Source: Microbacterium rhizomatis (GTDB lineage Bacteria > Actinomycetota > Actinomycetes > Actinomycetales > Microbacteriaceae). From it: 64,000 nt of DNA. Positions 60,745 to 64,000 of this stretch are shown piece after piece. Below the pieces are notes generated by a model. The model searched no databases, had not been told where the DNA came from, and saw nothing but the letters and a program-made list of their open reading frames with translations. The translations under genes were made by a program, and so were the position numbers. Positions within the stretch are counted from its first letter, which is position 1. Every line of letters starts with the position of its first letter. Location: contig NZ_VYSA01000001.1 of assembly GCF_008710745.1 (NCBI RefSeq), forward strand, positions 1,426,001 through 1,490,000, in the 5' to 3' direction.

Positions 60745-63621
60745 ATGGTGCGACGGGGCACGCGCGAGAGGGTCAGCCCGCTTCTCGTCGGGCGCGACGA
60801 GGTCATCGCACTCGCTCGCCGCAGGTGGGAGAGTGCGATCGAGGGGGCCGGGCATCTTCTGCTGCTGGCCGGCGAGGCAGGCATCGGAAAGACCCGGGTG
60901 CTGCGGGACTTCGGCGAGTCGATCGGGCCGTCCGCATCGATGGAGCGCACCACCTCGATCGAGCGCACCACCTCGATGGAGTCGGCCACGATCATCGACG
61001 CGGGGGTGTTTCCGCACGACGCGGAGGCGGCCGGGGCAGTCGTGCTGTCGATCGCAGACGGTCTCAGGCGTTCGGGCAGGAAAGACGTCGCCCGCGCACT
61101 TCGCGACCGGCTGCTCGCCCCGGACCCGGGTGGCGATGCCGCGCGCCGCCGCCGCCTGATGGCCGGAGATCTGGCCGACCTGATCCTCACGACGCTGTCC
61201 GCCGCACCGACCCTGCTGCGGATCGAAGACCTTCACTGGGCGGACGATCTCAGTCTCGAGGTCCTCGAACGGATCGCCGCCCAACTCCCCGGCCATCCCA
61301 CGATGATCATGGCGACCTACCGGACGGACGAGATCTCTCGCGGTACGCATCTGGGATCGTGGCGGGCTCGACTCCTCGACCGGCGCGCCGCGGAGGAGGT
61401 CGTGCTCAGGCGGCTGAGCGCCGAGCAGATCGCACAGGTGGTCGAGGCGATCACCGGCGAGGTCCCGTCGGCGGAGTTCGTCGCATCCCTGAGACGCCGG
61501 AGCGACGGCATCCCGCTCCACATCGAAGAGCTCCTCGCCGTCGACTCGCCGACGGCGATTGCCGGCCGAGTACCCGAGGCGGTTCCCGACACCGTTGCCG
61601 AGGCGGTGATCACGCGGGCTTCGGCCTTCGAGCCCGCCGTGCGCGAGGTGCTGGCGGCATCGGCGGTGATCGGCCGATCGTTCGACATCGATCTGCTCGC
61701 CGCGGTCGTTGACTCACCGGCCGACGAACTCGACGCCGCGGTGCGCGCGCTCGTCGACGGGCACCTGCTCACCGCGCTCGACGAACCGGGGACGTTCGGA
61801 TTCCGTCATGCCCTGATCTGCGATGCGGTCTATTCCACCGTTCCGCCCCTCCGGAAGCGCGCGCTGCATTCGGCCGTCGCCCATGCCGCCGACGAGGCCG
61901 AGATGTCGGATGCGTTCATCTCGGAGCACTTCGAGCGTGCCAGAGACGCGAGCGGCGCCTACACCCACGCCCTTGCGGGCGCGGTGACAGCCGTCCGGGT
62001 GTCCGCGCACCGCGAAGCGGCGGAGCTGTTCCGGCGCGCGCAGCGCATGGCTCCTCACGGCATCGCCGATATCGATCGCGCGGGACTGCACCGTGCGCTG
62101 GCGGCCGAACTCGCGGCGATCGACGACAACGAGGGGGCGGCGGCGGATCTGGAGACGGCGATCGCGCTCTACCGCTCTCTCGGCGACGAGCTTGCCGCCG
62201 CCGAGCTGGTGCCCGATCTCATGGCCGCCCGGCATCTGCTCGGCTGGCCGCTGGAGCAACGGAGCCGACTCGCCCTCGACGCACTGGACGCCATCGCGCA
62301 GATCGATCCCCGGGAGACGGAGTGCGTGCGATCGGAGCTGTTCGGTGCATTGGCGGCGGCCCACATGCTCGACCGCCGTCTCGACGACGCCATCGAATAC
62401 GGCAGGCTCTCCACCGAGCTCAACGACGGCACCTTCTCGCACATCGAGCAGACCGTCGGGTCGGTTCTGGTGTTCGCCGGAGATCCAGACGGATGGGCGC
62501 GCCTGGAGAGATCCATCCTCTCGTCGGCTGCCGAGGGGCGGGAGGCGCAGGCCGCACGGGGATACCGGATGATCGGCTCTTCGGCGTCGATGCTCGTCGA
62601 GTACGCCAGAGCCGACAGATGGATCGCCGAGGGGCTGGAGTACACCGCCCGAACCGAGCGATGGAACGACCACCACTACCTGGCCTCGCACCTGGCACAT
62701 GTGCGCTGGGCCCAGGGTGAATGGACCGAGGCCGAGGCGATCGCGCGGCGAGCGCTGGCCGACGGCCGGGGCATCACCACCCGGATCACGGCGCTCACGG
62801 TGCTCGGGTACGTCGCCGTCGGGAGGGACGACCCCCTCGCCGACGAGCGCCTCCGAGCCGCTCTCGCCCTCGCTGAGCCCATGGACGAGCTGCAGCGGGT
62901 GCTTCCCGTGCTGTGGGGTCTGGCCGAGCGTAGGCTCCGCACCGACGATCCGGAGGCCGCGGTCGAACTGTGCGAGCAGGCTCTCGCGCGCGCCGAAGCG
63001 GTCCAGGATGCTGCGTACCTGTTCCCCTTCGTCGTGACCGGCACGCGCGCGCACCTGGCCTTGCGGGAACGCGATCTCGCACGAGAATGGCTGGAGCGCT
63101 GCGCGCGCCTCATCACCCTGCGGGGGATTCCCGGGACCCTCCCCGCGCTCACGCACGCGGCGGGACTCATCGCGCTGGCCGAAGGACGGACCGGCGACGC
63201 GCGCGGTCTGCTCGAGGATGCCGAACGTGAGTGGACGCAGTGGGGGCGATTCTGGGAGGGGACCGTGGCAGCGATCGATCTGGCGATGTGCGCGCTCAGG
63301 TCACGTCGACCACGCGATGCCGCCCGCCTCGTTGCGGAGGCGCGCGAGCGCGCGCGCGCGGCGACCGCCCTCGCGCTGATCGCACAGGCCGACGGCGTGG
63401 GCTCGGGCGCGGACCTCGGCCCGCTGAGCGCGCGCGAGAGCGAGGTGGCCGAGCTCATCGCATCCGGCATGACCAATCGCGAGATCGCCGAAGCGCTCGT
63501 CATCGCACCGAAGACGGTCTCGGCGCACGTCGAGCACATCCTGGCCAAGCTCGGCGCCGCCCGGCGTGCCGAGATCGCGGGCTGGGTCGCCCGCACCCGC
63601 CCGGGCGACGCCCCGCGCTGA
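60745..63621 (+). CDS. Large AAA-ATPase LuxR-type regulator (LAL family)
   Basis: A 958-residue regulator. N-terminal ATPase: Walker A GEAGIGKT (43-50), Walker B LLRIEDLHWADD near 155-165, and the downstream AAA block. Long helical TPR-like middle (about 400-870; EAAELFRRAQRM, WLERCARLI). C-terminal LuxR helix-turn-helix: LSARESEVAELIASGMTNREI, then VIAPKTVSAHVEHILAKLGA. LAL proteins activate catabolic or secondary-metabolite genes on sensing a ligand by the TPR part. An 18-base repeat (60946-60990) inserts SMERTT/SIERTT/SMESAT just after the P-loop helix. ATG at 60745. Targets unknown. Confidence 0.92.
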   Translation: MVRRGTRERVSPLLVGRDEVIALARRRWESAIEGAGHLLLLAGEAGIGKTRVLRDFGESIGPSASMERTTSIERTTSMESATIIDAGVFPHDAEAAGAVVLSIADGLRRSGRKDVARALRDRLLAPDPGGDAARRRRLMAGDLADLILTTLSAAPTLLRIEDLHWADDLSLEVLERIAAQLPGHPTMIMATYRTDEISRGTHLGSWRARLLDRRAAEEVVLRRLSAEQIAQVVEAITGEVPSAEFVASLRRRSDGIPLHIEELLAVDSPTAIAGRVPEAVPDTVAEAVITRASAFEPAVREVLAASAVIGRSFDIDLLAAVVDSPADELDAAVRALVDGHLLTALDEPGTFGFRHALICDAVYSTVPPLRKRALHSAVAHAADEAEMSDAFISEHFERARDASGAYTHALAGAVTAVRVSAHREAAELFRRAQRMAPHGIADIDRAGLHRALAAELAAIDDNEGAAADLETAIALYRSLGDELAAAELVPDLMAARHLLGWPLEQRSRLALDALDAIAQIDPRETECVRSELFGALAAAHMLDRRLDDAIEYGRLSTELNDGTFSHIEQTVGSVLVFAGDPDGWARLERSILSSAAEGREAQAARGYRMIGSSASMLVEYARADRWIAEGLEYTARTERWNDHHYLASHLAHVRWAQGEWTEAEAIARRALADGRGITTRITALTVLGYVAVGRDDPLADERLRAALALAEPMDELQRVLPVLWGLAERRLRTDDPEAAVELCEQALARAEAVQDAAYLFPFVVTGTRAHLALRERDLAREWLERCARLITLRGIPGTLPALTHAAGLIALAEGRTGDARGLLEDAEREWTQWGRFWEGTVAAIDLAMCALRSRRPRDAARLVAEARERARAATALALIAQADGVGSGADLGPLSARESEVAELIASGMTNREIAEALVIAPKTVSAHVEHILAKLGAARRAEIAGWVARTRPGDAPR

Positions 63622-63640
63622 CGCGGCCACGTCGCGCCGG

Positions 63641-64000
63641 TCAGACGCCGACGGCGCTGACCTTCTCGGCCTCGATCGTGAGGATCACGCGCACCTGATC
63701 GCGGCCTCCGTACCAGGGGTACGGGCCGCCGTTGTACTTGTGCGAGAGCGCATCGATGTGCTCCGCGCCGCCCTCCTCGGTGATGCCGATCACGCGACCG
63801 CGCACCTGGAAGTACCCGCCCGGCCGGGCGGGGTCGCTGATCGTGAGCGCCACCCGGGGGTCGCGGCGGAGGTTCCGCACCTTGAGGTGCGTGTCGACGC
63901 TGTTGACCACGACGTGCTCGCCATCGGTGTCGACCCACACCTGGGTGAGCTGGGGCGAGCCGTCGCGCATCAGCGTGGCGATGTAGCAGATGGCCGGGGA
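63641..64000 (-). CDS. PPOX-class FMN/F420-binding protein (5' end outside window)
   Basis: 119 residues visible; the frame runs off the window edge (the last codons in view read SPAICYIATLMRDGSPQLTQ), so the ATG at 63970 is internal. The split-barrel flavin-binding fold is clear: ATLMRDGSPQLTQVWVDTDG, NSVDTHLKVRNLRRDPRVAL, YFQVRGRVIGI, IDALSHKYNGGPYPW and VILTIEAEKVSA. This is the pyridoxamine-5-phosphate-oxidase-like family, in actinobacteria usually using F420 or FMN. Substrate unknown. Convergent with the LuxR gene, 19 bases apart. Confidence 0.88.
   Translation of the reverse strand, partial: SPAICYIATLMRDGSPQLTQVWVDTDGEHVVVNSVDTHLKVRNLRRDPRVALTISDPARPGGYFQVRGRVIGITEEGGAEHIDALSHKYNGGPYPWYGGRDQVRVILTIEAEKVSAVGV

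Overview
The window comes from a high-GC Gram-positive actinobacterium, most likely a member of the Microbacteriaceae such as Microbacterium. This is an inference from the strong G/C third-position bias, many GTG starts and 1-4 base start/stop overlaps, a GTP-type PEP carboxykinase, a RamB-type regulator and LAxTG-type (class E sortase) cell-wall sorting tails. No rRNA, tRNA, CRISPR array, insertion sequence or integrase was seen.

Layout. 1-210: end of an Fpg/Nei DNA glycosylase. 255-3648: glpD-glpK for glycerol use. 3775-7486: an FMN riboswitch followed by the overlapping riboflavin operon ribD-ribE-ribBA-ribH. 7583-13235: a small membrane protein, an ABC-2 exporter (ATPase plus two permeases), a C-rich/G-rich repeat tract, a small HTH protein and a one-piece ABC exporter. 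13303-16748: pckG divergent from a RamB-like regulator, with two palindromes between them. 16928-20492: a DUF4436 membrane protein, an AlkZ-like winged-helix protein and a succinate-semialdehyde dehydrogenase.

20577-38974 is the accessory part. It holds a small secreted peptide and four paralogous surface proteins, each with a signal peptide, an NHL beta-propeller, 1-5 He_PIG (Ig-like) repeats and a LAxTG-like sorting tail. A GAF histidine kinase lies among them, then a TPP enzyme, a MobA-like flavin hydroxylase and a 1699-residue secreted Rhs/YD-repeat protein. The Rhs tail is AT-richer, is unrelated in look to the core, and has no visible immunity gene. The secreted-protein genes share an AT-rich near-palindromic element (about YCAGTATATTGG) just upstream of their starts, and the Rhs gene carries the same element. 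This suggests one co-regulated surface regulon and is my main candidate for an undescribed system.

39206-45895 is a homoprotocatechuate meta-cleavage operon: an FAH-RraA fusion, a GntR/FCD regulator, hpaE, hpaD, hpaH and hpaI. It sits behind a perfect 22-bp palindrome that overlaps the likely -10 box. No ring hydroxylase hpaBC or isomerase hpaF is in the window.

45970-64000: a transglutaminase-like protein, a membrane protein, a polar amino-acid ABC importer, folD, and glyA with a ZTP riboswitch on its leader. These are followed by GH20 hexosaminidase plus nagA, a single-polypeptide sigma factor/zinc-binding anti-sigma/membrane/extracellular protein, a DUF2568 protein, a GlcD-like FAD oxidase, a NUDIX hydrolase, a DUF4242 protein, a large AAA-LuxR regulator and the end of a PPOX F420/FMN oxidoreductase. 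Starts were chosen by Shine-Dalgarno match and by overlap with the preceding gene.
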